64,000 nucleotides of DNA. Source: Arachis hypogaea. Taxonomy: Eukaryota; Streptophyta; Magnoliopsida; Fabales; Fabaceae. Position numbers and translations under genes: made by a program. Below the pieces are notes generated by a model, which worked only from the letters and a program-made list of their open reading frames with translations, searched no databases and had not been told where the DNA came from. Numbering within the stretch: the first letter of the stretch is position 1; each line of letters starts with the position of its first letter. Below, piece by piece: positions 13,901 to 25,250 of the stretch. Where the stretch lies: NCBI RefSeq assembly GCF_003086295.3, contig NW_027255454.1, forward strand, positions 310,001-374,000, written 5' to 3'.

Positions 13901-14632
13901 AGGACACCTAAAGGTGAGCCGTAATGGCCTCACCTTCGGCAGGCTCATCCGGTTTTTTTTATTTTATTTTACGTTGTGCTGATCCTCGTTCTTTAAAAGA
14001 CGCTATCCTGAGGAGGACACCTAAAGCCGAGCCGTATTGACCCTCGTTCTTTAAATGATGCTATCCCGAGGAGGACACCTAAAGGCGAGCCGTAATGACC
14101 CTCGTTCTTTAAATGACGCTATCCCAAGGAGGACACTTAAAGGCGAGCCGTAACGGCCTCATCTTCGGTAGGCTCCTCTGTTTTTTTCTTTTTTCTTACG
14201 TTGTGCTGACACTTGTTCTTTAAATGACGCTATCCCGAGAAGGACATATAAAGGCGAGCCGTAATGGCCTCATCTTTGGCAAGCTCCTCCGGTTTTTTTC
14301 ACAGTTTTTTTGCCTTTTTTTTTTACGTTGTGCTGACCCTCGTTCTTTAAATGACGCTATCCCGAGGAGGACACCTAAAGGCGAGCCGTAATGGCCTCAT
14401 CTTTGGCAAGCTCCTCCGGTTTTTTCTCACAGTTTTTTCTAGGTTTTTTCCCGGTTTTTTTTTTACGTTGTACTGACCCTGGTTCTTTAAATGACGCTAT
14501 CCCGAGGAGGACACCTAAAGGCGAGCCGTAATGGCCTCATCTTTGGCAAGCTCCTCCGGTTTTTTCTCACAGTTTTTTCTAGGTTTTTCTCGGTTTTTTT
14601 TTTCTTACGTTGTACTGACCCTAGTTCTTTAA
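10981..14632 (+). repeat. Satellite sub-block with 1.07-1.32 kb higher-order cycles
   Basis: A-type markers lie at about 11954, 13023 and 14245, so cycles are 1324, 1069 and 1222 bp. The order A-B-C-D-E-F-G-H-I-J is mostly kept, with unit losses; for example the F unit at about 12590 has a shortened linker, and the H/I pair is reduced near 11790. B units at 14400 and 14530 are adjacent to a C-like linker. Confidence 0.8.
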
Positions 14633-17600
14633 ATGACGCTATCCCGAGGAGGAAACCTAAAGGCGAGCCGTAATTGCCTCATCTTCGGCAGGTTCCTCCG
14701 GTTTTTTTTTGTTGTGCTATCCCGAGGAGGACACCTAAAGGCGAGCCGTAATGGTCTCATCTTCGGCAGGCTCCTCTGTTTTTTTTTTTTTTTACGTTGT
14801 GCTGACCTTCGTTCTTTAATTGACGCTATCCCGAGGAGGACACCTAAAGGCGAGCCGTAATGGCCTCATCTTCGGCAGGCTCCTCTGTTTTTTTTTTTTT
14901 TACGTTGTGCTGACCCTCGTTCTTTAATTGATGCTATCCCGAGGAGGACACCTAAAGGGGAGCCGTAATGGCCTCATCTTCGGTAGGCTCCCCCGGTATT
15001 TTTTTTTTTTACGTTGTGCTGACCCTCGTTCTTTAAATGACGCTATCCCGAGGAGGACACCTAAAGGCGAGCCGTAATGGCCTCATCTTTGGCAAGCTCC
15101 TCCGGTTTTTTTCACAGTTTTTTTCCCTTTTTTTTATGTTGGGCTGAACCTTGTCCTTTAAATGACGCTATCCCGAGGAGGACACCTAAAGGCGAGCCGT
15201 AATGGCCTCATCTTCGGCAGGCTCCTACGATTTTTTTTTTGTTTTTTTTACATAGTGCTGACCCTCGTTCTTTAAATGACGCTATCCCGAGGAGGACACC
15301 TAAAGGCGAGCCGTAATGGCCTCATCTTTGGCAAGCTCCTCCGGATTTTTTCACAGTTTTTTCCCTTTTTTTTATGTTGGGCTGAACCTTGTCCTTTAAA
15401 TGACGCTATCCCGAGGAGGACACCTAAAGGCGAGCCGTAATGGCCTCATCTTCGGCTGGCTCCTCCGGTTTTTTTTTTTTTTTGTTTTTTTTACGTAGTG
15501 CTGACCCTCGTTCTTTAAATGACGCTATCCCGAGGAGGACACCTAAAGGCGAGCCGTAATGGCCTCATCTTTGGCAAGCTCCTCCGGTTTTTTTCACATT
15601 TTTTTCCTTTTTTTTTCAGGTAATTTCCCTTTTTTTTTTTTTACGTTGTGCTGACCCTCGTTCTTTAAATGACGCTATCCCGAGGAGGACACCTAAAGGC
15701 GAGCCGTAATGTCCTCATCTTAGGCAAGCTCTGATTTTTTTTCACAATTTTTTCTCGGTTTTTTCCGGTTTTTTCCCAGTGTTTTTTTTTTACGTTGTGC
15801 TGACCCTCGTTCTTTAAATGACGCTATCCCGAGGAGGACACCTAAAGGTGAGCCGTAATGGCCTCACCTTCGGCAAGCTCCTCCGGTTCTTTTCACAGTT
15901 TTTTTGCCTTTTTTTTTTACGTTGTGCTGACCCTCGTTCTTTAAATGACGCTATCCCGAGGAGGACACCTAAAGGCGAGCCGTAATGGCCTCATCTTTGG
16001 CAAGCTCCTCCGGTTTTTTCTCACAGTTTTTTCTAGGTTTTTTCCCGGTTTTTTTTACGTTGTACTGACCCTGGTTCTTTAAATGACGCTATCCCGAGGA
16101 GGACACCTAAAGGCGAGCCGTAATGGCCTCATCTTTGGCAAGCTCCTCCGATTTTTTTCTCACAGTTTTTTCTAGGTTTTTCTCGGTTTTTTTTTCTTAC
16201 GTTGTACTGACCCTAGTTCTTTAAATGACGCTATCCCGAGGAGGAAACCTAAAGGCGAGCCGTAATTGCCTCATCTTCGGCAGGTTCCTCCAGTTTTTTT
16301 TCGTTGTGCTATCCCGAGGAGGACACCTAAAGGCGAGCCGTAATGGTCTCATCTTCGGCAGGCCCCTCCGTTTTTTTTTTTTACGTTATGCTGACCTTCG
16401 TTCTTTAAATGACGCTATCCCGAGAAGGGCACCTAAAGGCGAGCCGTAATGGCCTCATCTTTGGCAAGCTCCTCCAATTTTTTTCTCACAGTTTTTTCTA
16501 GGTTTTTCTCGGATTTTTTTTTTACGTTGTGCTGACCGTCGTTCTTTAAATGACGCTATCCCGAGGAGGACACCTAAAGGCGAGCCGTAATGGCCTCATC
16601 TTTGGGAAGCTCCTCCGGTTTTTTTTCATGGTTTTTTCTCGGTTTTTTTCCGGTTTTTCACTTTTTTAATTATTTATTTATTTTTTTACGTTATGCTGAC
16701 CCTCGTTCTTTAAATGACGCTATCACGAGGAGGACACTTAAAGGCGAGCTGTAATGGCCTCATCTTTGGCAAGCTCCTCCGGTTTTTTTCACATTTTTTT
16801 TTCCTTTTTTTTTCAGGTAATTTCCCTTTTTTTTTTTTACGTTGTGCTGACCCTCGTTCTTTAAATGACGCTATCCCGAGGAGGACACCTAAAGGCGAGC
16901 CGTAATGGCCACATCTTAGGCAAGCTCTGATTTTTTTTCACAGTTTTTTCTCTGTTTTTTCCGATTTTTTCCCAGTTTTTTTTTTTTACGTTGTGCTGAC
17001 CCTCGTTCTTTAAATGACGCTATCCCGAGGAGGACACCTAAAGGTGAGCCGTAATGGCCTCACCTTCGGCAGGCTCATCCGATTTTTTTTATTTTATTTT
17101 ACGTTGTGCTGATCCTCGTTCTTTAAAAGACGCTATCCTGAGGAGGACACCTAAAGCCGAGCCGTATTGACCCTCGTTCTTTAAATGATGCTATCCCGAG
17201 GAGGACACCTAAAGGCGAGCCGTAATGACCCTCGTTCTTTAAATGACGCTATCCCAAGGAGGACACTTAAAGGCGAGCCGTAACGGCCTCATCTTTGGTT
17301 GGCTCCTCTGTTTTTTTCTTTTTTCTTACGTTGTGCTGACACTTGTTCTTTAAATGACGCTATCCCGAGGAGGACATATAAAGGCGAGCCGTAATGGCCT
17401 CATCTTTGGCAAGCTCCTCCGGTTTTTTTCACAGTTTTTTTGCCTTTTTTTTTTACGTTGTGCTGACCCTCGTTCTTTAAATGACGCTATCCCGAGGAGA
17501 AACCTAAAGGCGAGATGTAATTGCCTCATCTTCGGCAGGTTCCTCCGGTTTTTTTTTGTTGTGCTATCCCGAGGAGGACACCTAAAGGCGAGCCGTAATG

Positions 17601-18660
17601 GCCTCATCTTCGGCAGGCTCCTCTGTTTTTTTTTTTTTTACGTTGTGCTGACCCTCGTTCTTTAATTGATGCTATCCCGAGGAGGACACCTAAAGGGGAG
17701 CCATAATGGCCTCATCTTCGGTAGGCTCCCCCGGTATTTTTTTTTTTACGTTGTGCTGACCCTCGTTCTTTAAATGACGCTATCCCGAGGAGGACACCTA
17801 AAGGCGAGCCGTAATGGCCTCATCTTTGGCAAGCTCCTCCGGTTTTTTTCACAGTTTTTTTCCCTTTTTTTTATGTTGGGCTGAACCTTGTCCTTTAAAT
17901 GACGCTATCCCGAGGAGGACACCTAAAGGCGAGCCGTAATGGCCTTATCTTCGGCAGGCTCCTACGATTTTTTTTTTGTTTTTTTTACATAATGCTGACC
18001 CTCGTTCTTTAAATGACGCTATCCCGAGGAGGACACCTAAAGGCGAGCCGTAATGGCCTCATCTTTGGCAAGCTCCTCCGGATTTTTTCACAGTTTTTTC
18101 CCTTTTTTTTATGTTGTGCTGAACCTTGTTCTTTAAATGAGGCTATCTCGAGGAGGACACCTAAAGGCGAGCCGTAATGGCCTCATCTTCGGCAGGCTCC
18201 TCCGGTTTTTTTTTTTTGTTTTTTTTTACGTAGTGCTGACCCTCGTTCTTTAAATGACGCTATCCCGAGGAGGACACCTAAAGGCGAGCCGTAATGGCCT
18301 CATCTTTGGCAAGCTCCTCCGGTTTTTTTCACATTTTTTTTCCTTTTTTTTTCAGGTAATTTCCCTTTTTTTTTTTTTACGTTGTGCTGACCCTCGTTCT
18401 TTAAATGACGCTATCCCGAGGAGGACACCTAAAGGCGAGCCGTAATGGCCTCATCTTAGGCAAGCTCTGATTTTTTTTCACAGTTTTTTCTCGGTTTTTT
18501 CCCAGTTTTTTTTTTTTTACGTTGTGCTGACCCTCGTTCTTTAAATGACGCTATCCCGAGGAGGACACCTAAAGGTGAGCCGTAATGGCCTCACCTTCGG
18601 CAGGCTCATCCGGTTTTTTTTATTTTATTTTACGTTGTGTTGATACTCGTTCTTTAAAAA
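14633..18660 (+). repeat. Satellite sub-block rich in second-set units
   Basis: Contains two runs of the second unit set, at about 14.6-15.6 kb and 17.5-18.3 kb. Markers are GGAAACCTAAAGG, the fused GTTGTGCTATCCC junction, TTAATTGATGC, CCCCCGGTAT and CCTACGATTT or CTCCGGATTTTTTC linkers. These alternate with ordinary A-J cycles at 15.6-17.4 kb. A G/A hybrid unit lies near 15830-15950. Confidence 0.8.
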
Positions 18661-21160
18661 ACGCTATCCTGAGGAGGACACCTAAAGCCGAGCCGTATTG
18701 ACCCTCGTTCTTTAAATGATGCTATCCCGAGGAGGACACCTAAAGGCGAGCCGTAATGACCCTCGTTCTTTAAATGACGCTATCCCAAGGAGGACACTTA
18801 AAGGCGAGCCGTAACGGCCTCATCTTCGGTAGGCTCCTCTATTTTTTTCTTTTTTCTTACGTTGTGCTGACACTTGTTCTTTAAATGACGCTATCCCGAG
18901 GAGGACATATAAATGCGAGTCGTAATGGCCTCATCTTTGGCAAGCTCCTCCGGTTTTTTTAACAGTTTTTTTGCCGTTTTTTTTTACGTTGTGCTGACCC
19001 TCGTTCTTTAAATGACGCTATCCCGAGGAGGACACCTAAAGGCGAGCCGTAATGGCCTCATCTTTGGCAAGCTCCTCCGATTTTTTTCTCACAGTTTTTT
19101 CTAGGTTTTTCTCGGTTTTTTTTTTCTTACGTTGTACTGACCCTAGTTCTTTAAATGACGCTATCCCGAGGAGGACACCTAAAGGCGAGCCGTAATTGCC
19201 TCATCTTTTGCAAGCTCCTCCGGTTTTTTTTCATGGTATTTTTCTCGGTTTTTTTCCGGTTTTTCCCTTTTTTATTTATTTATTTATTTTTTTACGTTAT
19301 GCTGACCCTCGTTCTTTAAATGACGCTATCCCGAGGAGGACACTTAAAGGCGAGCCGTAATGGCCTCATCTTTGGCAAGCTCCTCCGGTTTTTTTCACAA
19401 TTTTTTCCTTTTTATTTCAGGTAATTTCCCTTTTTTTTTTTTACGTTGTGCTGACCCTCGTTCTTTAAATGACGCTATCCCGAGGAGGACACCTAAAGGC
19501 GAGCCGTAATGGCCTCATCTTAGGCAAGCTTTGATTTTTTTTCACAGTTTTTTCTCGGTTTTTTCCGGTTTTTTCCCAGTTTTTTTTTTTTACGTTGTGC
19601 TGACCCTCGTTCTTTAAATGACGCTATCCCGAGGAGGACACCTAAAGGTGAGCCGTAATGGCCTCACCTTCGGCAGGCTCATCCGGTTTTTTTTATTTTA
19701 TTTTACGTTGTGCTGATACTCGTTCTTTAAAAGACGCTATCCTGAGGAGGACACCTAAAGCCGAGCCGTATTGACCCTCGTTCTTTAAATGATGCTATCC
19801 CGAGGAGGACACCTAAAGGCGAGCCGTAATGACCCTCGTTCTTTAAATGACGCTATCCCAAGGAGGACACTTAAAGGCGAGCCGTAACGGCCTCATCTTC
19901 GGTAGGCTCCTCTATTTTTTTCTTTTTTCTTACGTTGTGCTGACACTTGTTCTTTAAATGACGCTATCCCGAGGAGGACATATAAATGCGAGCCGTAATG
20001 GCCTCATCTTTGGCAAGCTCCTCCGGTTTTTTTAACAGTTTTTTTGCCGTTTTTTTTTACGTTGTGCTGACCCTCGTTCTTTAAATGACGCTATCCCGAG
20101 GAGGACACCTAAAGGCGAGCCGTAATGGCCTCATCTTTGGCAAGCTCCTCCGATTTTTTTCTCACAGTTTTTTCTAGGTTTTTCTCGGTTTTTTTTTCTT
20201 ACGTTGTACTGACCCTAGTTCTTTAAATGACGCTATCCCGAGGAGGACACCTAAAGGCGAGCCGTAATTGCCTCATCTTTTGCAAGCTCCTCCGGTTTTT
20301 TTTCATGGTATTTTTCTCGGTTTTTTTCCGATTTTTCCCTTTTTTATTTATTTATTTATTTTTTTACGTTATGCTGACCCTCGTTCTTTAAATGACGCTA
20401 TCCCGAGGAGGACACTTAAAGGCGAGCCGTAATGGCCTCATCTTTGGCAAGCTCCTCCAGTTTTTTTCACATTTTTTTCCTTTTTTTTTCAGGTAATTTC
20501 CCTTTTTTTTTTACGTTGTGCTGACCCTCGTTCTTTAAATGACGCTATCCCGAGGAGGACACCTAAAGGCGAGCCGTAATGGCCTCATCTTAGGCAAGCT
20601 CTGATTTTTTTCACAGTTTTTTCTTGTTTTTTCCGGTTTTTTCCCAGTTTTTTTTTTTTTTTACGTTGTGCTGACCCTCGTTCTTTAAATGACGCTATCC
20701 CGAGGAGGACACCTAAAGGTGAGCCGTAATGGCCTCACCTTCGGCAGGCTCATCCGGTTTTTTTTTATTTTATTTTACGTTGTGCTGATCCTCGTTCTTT
20801 AAAAGACGCTATCCTGAGGAGGACACCTAAAGCCGAGCCGTATTGACCCTCGTTCTTTAAATGATGCTATCCCGTGGAGGACACCTAAAGGCGAGCCGTA
20901 ATGACCCTCGTTCTTTAAATGACGCTATCCCAAGGAGGACACTTAAAGGCGAGCCGTAACGGCCTCATCTTCGGTAGGCTCCTCTGTTTTTTTTTTTCTT
21001 ACGTTGTGCTGACACTTGTTCTTTAAATGATGCTATCCCGAAGAGGACATATAAAGGCGAGCCGTAATGGCCTCATCTTTGGCAAGCTCCTCCGGTTTTT
21101 TTCACAGTTTTTTTGCCTTTTTTTTTTACGTTGTGCTGACCCTCGTTCTTTAAATGACGC

Positions 21161-21302
21161 TATCCCGAGGAGGACACCTAAAGGCGAGCCGTAATGGCCT
21201 CATCTTTGGCAAGCTCCTCCGGTTTTTTCTCACAGTTTTTTCTAGGTTTTTTCCCGGTTTTTTTTTTTTACGTTGTACTGACCCTGGTTCTTTAAATGAC
21301 GC
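21161..21302 (+). repeat. Higher-order repeat unit type B (142 bp)
   Basis: First unit of the reference 10-unit copy, counted from TATCC. The core is canonical, the linker carries CTCACAG, CTAGG and CCCGG between T runs, and the exit variant is GTACTGACCCTGG. The bases at 21177-21209 form the imperfect hairpin described in the findings. Confidence 0.85.
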
Positions 21303-21444
21303 TATCCCGAGGAGGACACCTAAAGGCGAGCCGTAATGGCCTCATCTTTGGCAAGCTCCTCCGATTTTTTTCTCACAGTTTTTTCTAGGTTTTTCTCGGT
21401 TTTTTTTTCTTACGTTGTACTGACCCTAGTTCTTTAAATGACGC
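21303..21444 (+). repeat. Higher-order repeat unit type C (142 bp)
   Basis: Diagnosed by CTCCGATTTTTTTCTCACAG, a single CTAGG, TTTTTCTCGG and the exit CTTACGTTGTACTGACCC followed by TAG. Confidence 0.85.
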
Positions 21445-21609
21445 TATCCCGAGGAGGACACCTAAAGGCGAGCCGTAATTGCCTCATCTTTTGCAAGCTC
21501 CTCCGGTTTTTTTTCATGGTATTTTTCTCGGTTTTTTTCCGGTTTTTCCCTTTTTTATTTATTTATTTATTTTTTTACGTTATGCTGACCCTCGTTCTTT
21601 AAATGACGC
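21445..21609 (+). repeat. Higher-order repeat unit type D (165 bp, ATTT microsatellite)
   Basis: The longest unit. The core has TAATTGCC and CTTTTGCAAGC; the linker has TTCATGGTATTTTTC, then four ATTT repeats (about 21557-21572), and exits with ACGTTATGCTGACC. The ATTT tract varies between copies, with fewer repeats in the 36-45 kb region. Confidence 0.85.
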
Positions 21610-21756
21610 TATCCCGAGGAGGACACTTAAAGGCGAGCCGTAATGGCCTCATCTTTGGCAAGCTCCTCCAGTTTTTTTCACATTTTTTTCCTTTTTTTTT
21701 CAGGTAATTTCCCTTTTTTTTTTACGTTGTGCTGACCCTCGTTCTTTAAATGACGC
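21610..21756 (+). repeat. Higher-order repeat unit type E (147 bp)
   Basis: Carries ACTTAAAGG in place of ACCTAAAGG and a linker with TTCAGGTAATTTCCC. The unit immediately left of the retrotransposon is also this type. Confidence 0.85.
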
Positions 21757-21905
21757 TATCCCGAGGAGGACACCTAAAGGCGAGCCGTAATGGCCTCATC
21801 TTAGGCAAGCTCTGATTTTTTTTCACAGTTTTTTCTTGTTTTTTCCGGTTTTTTCCCAGTTTTTTTTTTTTTACGTTGTGCTGACCCTCGTTCTTTAAAT
21901 GACGC
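21757..21905 (+). repeat. Higher-order repeat unit type F (149 bp)
   Basis: The core is altered to CATCTTAGGCAAGCTCTGA, losing the CTCCTCCGG end. The linker has CACAG, TTGTT or TCGG, CCGG and CCCAG between T runs. Confidence 0.85.
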
Positions 21906-22018
21906 TATCCCGAGGAGGACACCTAAAGGTGAGCCGTAATGGCCTCACCTTCGGCAGGCTCATCCGGTTTTTTTTATTTTATTTTACGTTGTGCTGATCC
22001 TCGTTCTTTAAAAGACGC
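21906..22018 (+). repeat. Higher-order repeat unit type G (113 bp, paired-variant hairpin)
   Basis: Carries GGTGAGCC in one arm and CCTCACCTTCGG in the other, giving perfect 8-bp arms AAGGTGAG and CTCACCTT. The short linker ends TTTATTTTATTTTACG, and the exit is GCTGATCC followed by CTTTAAAAGACGC. Confidence 0.85.
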
Positions 22019-22076
22019 TATCCTGAGGAGGACACCTAAAGCCGAGCCGTATTGACCCTCGTTCTTTAAATGATGC
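22019..22076 (+). repeat. Short unit type H (58 bp)
   Basis: Starts TATCCTGAGGAGG, has AAAGCCGAGCCG, then jumps directly from GTAT to TGACCCTCG. The second half of the core and the whole T-rich linker are missing. Confidence 0.85.
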
Positions 22077-22134
22077 TATCCCGTGGAGGACACCTAAAGG
22101 CGAGCCGTAATGACCCTCGTTCTTTAAATGACGC
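22077..22134 (+). repeat. Short unit type I (58 bp)
   Basis: Same internal deletion as unit H (GAGCCGTAA joined to TGACCCTCG), with GATGC at its entrance and, in this subfamily, CCCGTGGAGG. Confidence 0.85.
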
Positions 22135-22242
22135 TATCCCAAGGAGGACACTTAAAGGCGAGCCGTAACGGCCTCATCTTCGGTAAGCTCCTCTGTTTTT
22201 TTTTTTCTTACGTTGTGCTGACACTTGTTCTTTAAATGATGC
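22135..22242 (+). repeat. Higher-order repeat unit type J (108 bp)
   Basis: Marked by TATCCCAAGGAGG, CACTTAAAGG, CCGTAACGGCC, CTTCGGTA and CTCCTCTG, a short T/C linker and the exit GCTGACACTTG. Confidence 0.85.
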
Positions 22243-22369
22243 TATCCCGAAGAGGACATATAAAGGCGAGCCGTAATGGCCTCATCTTTGGCAAGCTCCT
22301 CCGGTTTTTTTCACAGTTTTTTTGCCTTTTTTTTTTACGTTGTGCTGACCCTCGTTCTTTAAATGACGC
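22243..22369 (+). repeat. Higher-order repeat unit type A (127 bp)
   Basis: Marked by GGACATATAAAGG in place of GGACACCTAAAGG and by the linker CACAGTTTTTTTGCC. The next base begins the B unit of the following 10-unit copy, closing a 1209-bp cycle. Confidence 0.85.
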
Positions 22370-23864
22370 TATCCCGAGGAGGACACCTAAAGGCGAGCTG
22401 TAATGGCCTCATCTTTGGCAAGCTCCTCCGGTTTTTTCTCACAGTTTTTTCTAGGTTTTTACCCGGTTTTTTTTTTTTACGTTGTACTGACCCTGGTTCT
22501 TTAAATGACGCTATCCCGAGGAGGACACCTAAAGGCGAGCCGTAATGGCCTCATCTTTGGCAAGCTCCTCCGATTTTTTTCTCACAGTTTTTTCTAGGTT
22601 TTTCTCGGTTTTTTTTTCTTACGTTGTACTGACCCTAGTTCTTTAAATGACGCTATCCCGAGGAGGACACCTAAAGGCGAGCCGTAATTGCCTCATCTTT
22701 TGCAAGCTCCTCCGGTTTTTTTTCATGGTATTTTTCTCGGTTTTTTTCCGGTTTTTCCCTTTTTTATTTATTTATTTATTTTTTTACGTTATGCTGACCC
22801 TCGTTCTTTAAATGACGCTATCCCGTGGAGGACACTTAAAGGCGAGCCGTAATGGCCTCATCTTTGGCAAGCTCCTCCAGTTTTTTTCACATTTTTTTCC
22901 TTTTTTTTTCAAGTAATTTCCCTTTTTTTTTTTACGTTGTGCTGACCCTCGTTCTTTAAATGACGCTATCCCGAGGAGGACACCTAAAGGCGAGCCGTAA
23001 TGGCCTCATCTTAGGCAAGCTCTGATTTTTTTTCACAGTTTTTTCTTGTTTTTTCCGGTTTTTTCCCAGTTTTTTTTTTTTACGTTGTGCTGACCCTCGT
23101 TCTTTAAATGACGCTATCCCGAGGAGGACACCTAAAGGTGAGCCGTAATGGCCTCACCTTCGGCAGGCTCATCCGGTTTTTTTTTATTTTATTTTACGTT
23201 GTGCTGATCCTCGTTCTTTAAAAGACGCTATCCTGAGGAGGACACCTAAAGCCGAGCCGTATTGACCCTCGTTCTTTAAATGATGCTATCCCGTGGAGGA
23301 CACCTAAAGGCGAGCCGTAATGACCCTCGTTCTTTAAATGACGCTATCCCAAGGAGGACACTTAAAGGCGAGCCGTAACGGCCTCATCTTCGGTAGGCTC
23401 CTCTGTTTTTTTTTTTTCTTACGTTGTGCTGACACTTGTTCTTTAAATGATGCTATCCCGAAGAGGACATATAAAGGCGAGCCGTAATGGCCTCATCTTT
23501 GGCAAGCTCCTCCGGTTTTTTTCACAGTTTTTTTGCCTTTTTTTTTTACGTTGTGCTGACCCTCGTTCTTTAAATGACGCTATCCCGAGGAGGACACCTA
23601 AAGGCGAGCCGTAATGGCCTCATCTTTGGCAAGCTCCTCCGGTTTTTTCTCACAGTTTTTTCTAGGTTTTTTCCCGGTTTTTTTTTTTTACGTTGTACTG
23701 ACCCTGGTTCTTTAAATGACGCTATCCCGAGGAGGACACCTAAAGGCGAGCCGTAATGGCCTCATCTTTGGCAAGCTCCTCCGATTTTTTTCTCACAGTT
23801 TTTTCTAGGTTTTTCTCGGTTTTTTTTTCTTACGTTGTACTAACCCTAGTTCTTTAAATGACGC

Positions 23865-25250
23865 TATCCCGAGGAGGAAACCTAAAGGCGAGCCGTAATT
23901 GCCTCATCTTCGGCAGGTTCCTCCGGTTTTTTTTTAGTTGTGCTATCCCGAGCAGGACACCTAAAGGAGAGCCGTAATGGTCTCATCTTCGGCAGGATCC
24001 TCTGTTTTTTTTTTTTTTTTACGTTGTGCTGACCTTCGTTCTTTAATTGACGCTATCCCGAGGAGGACACCTAAAGGCGAGCCGTAATGGCCTCATCTTC
24101 GGCAGGCTCCTCCGGATTTTTTTTTATTTTGTGCTGACCCTCGTTCTTTAAATGAGGCTATTCCGAGGAGGACACCTAAAGGCGAGCCATAATGGCCTCA
24201 TCTTTAGCAAGCTCCTCCGGTTTTTTTCACAGTTTTTTTACCCTTTTTTTTTTTTGACGTTGTGCTGATCCTGGTTCTTTAAATGACTCTATCACGAGGA
24301 GGACACCTAAAGGCGAGCCGTAATGGACTCATCTTTGGCAAGCTCCTCCGATTTTTTTCTCATAGTTTTTTCTAGGTTTTTTCTCGGTTTTTTTTTTTAC
24401 GTTGTGCTGTCCCTCGTTCTTTAAATGACGCTATCCCGAGTAGGAAACCTAAAGGCGAGATGTAATTGCCTCATCTTCGGCAGGTTCCTCCGGTTTTTTT
24501 TGTTGTGCTATCCCGAGGAGGACACCTAAAGGCGAGCCGTAATGGCCTCATCTTCGGCAGGCTCCTCTATTTTTTTTTTTTACGTTGTGCTGACCCTCGT
24601 TCTTTAATTGATGCTATCCCGAGGAGGACACCTAAAGGGGAGCCGTAATGGCCTCATCTTCGGTAGGCTCCCCCGGTATTTTTTTTTTACGTTGTGCTGA
24701 CCCTCGTTCTTTAAATGACGCTATCCCGAGGAGGACACCTAAAGGCGAGCCGTAATGGCCTCATCTTTGGCAAGCTCCTCCGGTTTTTTTCACAGTTTTT
24801 TTCCCTTTTTTTTTTATGTTGGGATGAACCTTGTCCTTTAAATGACGCTATCCCGAGGAGGACACCTAAAGGCGAGCCGTAATGGCCTCATCTTCGGCAG
24901 GCTCCTACGGTTTTTTTTTTTTGTTTTTTTTACATAGTGCTGACCCTCGTTCTTTAAATGACGCTATCCCGAGGAGGACACCTAAAGGCGAGCCGTAATG
25001 GCCTCATCTTTGGCAAGCTCCTCCGGATTTTTTCACAGTTTTTTCCCTTTTTTTTTATGTTGTGCTGAACCTTGTTCTTTAAATGAGGCTATCTCGAGGA
25101 GGACACCTAAAGGCGAGCCGTAATGGCCTCATCTTCGGCAGGCTCCTCCGGGTTTTTTTTTTGTTTCTTTTTACGTAGTGCTGACCCTCGTTCTTTAAAT
25201 GACGCTATCCCGAGGAGGACACCTAAAGGCGAGCCGTAATGGCCTCATCT
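23865..25250 (+). repeat. Second unit set (K-type block), reference copy
   Basis: A second ordered set of units. It starts with a 79-bp unit marked GGAGGAAACC and TTGCC, joined through TTGTGC directly to TATCCCG. Units follow with TGGTCTCATC, TTAATTGACGC, TTTTATTTTGTGC, CTTTAGCAAGC, TGGACTCATC, a second GGAAACC unit, TTAATTGATGC, AAAGGGGAGCCG with CCCCCGGTAT, ATGTTGGG, CCTACGG with ACATAGTGC, and CTCCGGATTTTTTC. Related blocks lie at about 14.6-15.6, 17.5-18.3, 27.7-28.5, 30.4-31.2, 34.7-35.5, 44.6-45.3, 52.5-53.4, 54.9-56.2, 57.7-58.4, 59.4-60.4 and 61.3-62.6 kb. Confidence 0.8.

Larger units (their letters stand above)
18661..23864 (+). repeat. Well-ordered higher-order repeat block (9- and 10-unit)
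   Basis: A-type markers at about 18905, 19980, 21048, 22257 and 23468 give successive periods of 1075, 1068, 1209 and 1211 bp. The two shorter cycles lack the B unit, going from A (linker TTTTTTTGCCG) straight to C (CTCCGATTTTTTTCTC). The 10-unit cycles share private variants absent from the 9-unit ones, including TATCCCGTGGAGG in unit I and GATGCTATCCCGAAGAGG at the J/A boundary. Confidence 0.88.

Noticed and set aside
21161..21302. CENP-B-box-like sequence around CTCGTTCTTTAAATGACG
   Set aside because: It does not fit the essential positions of the mammalian box, and plants are not known to use that box.
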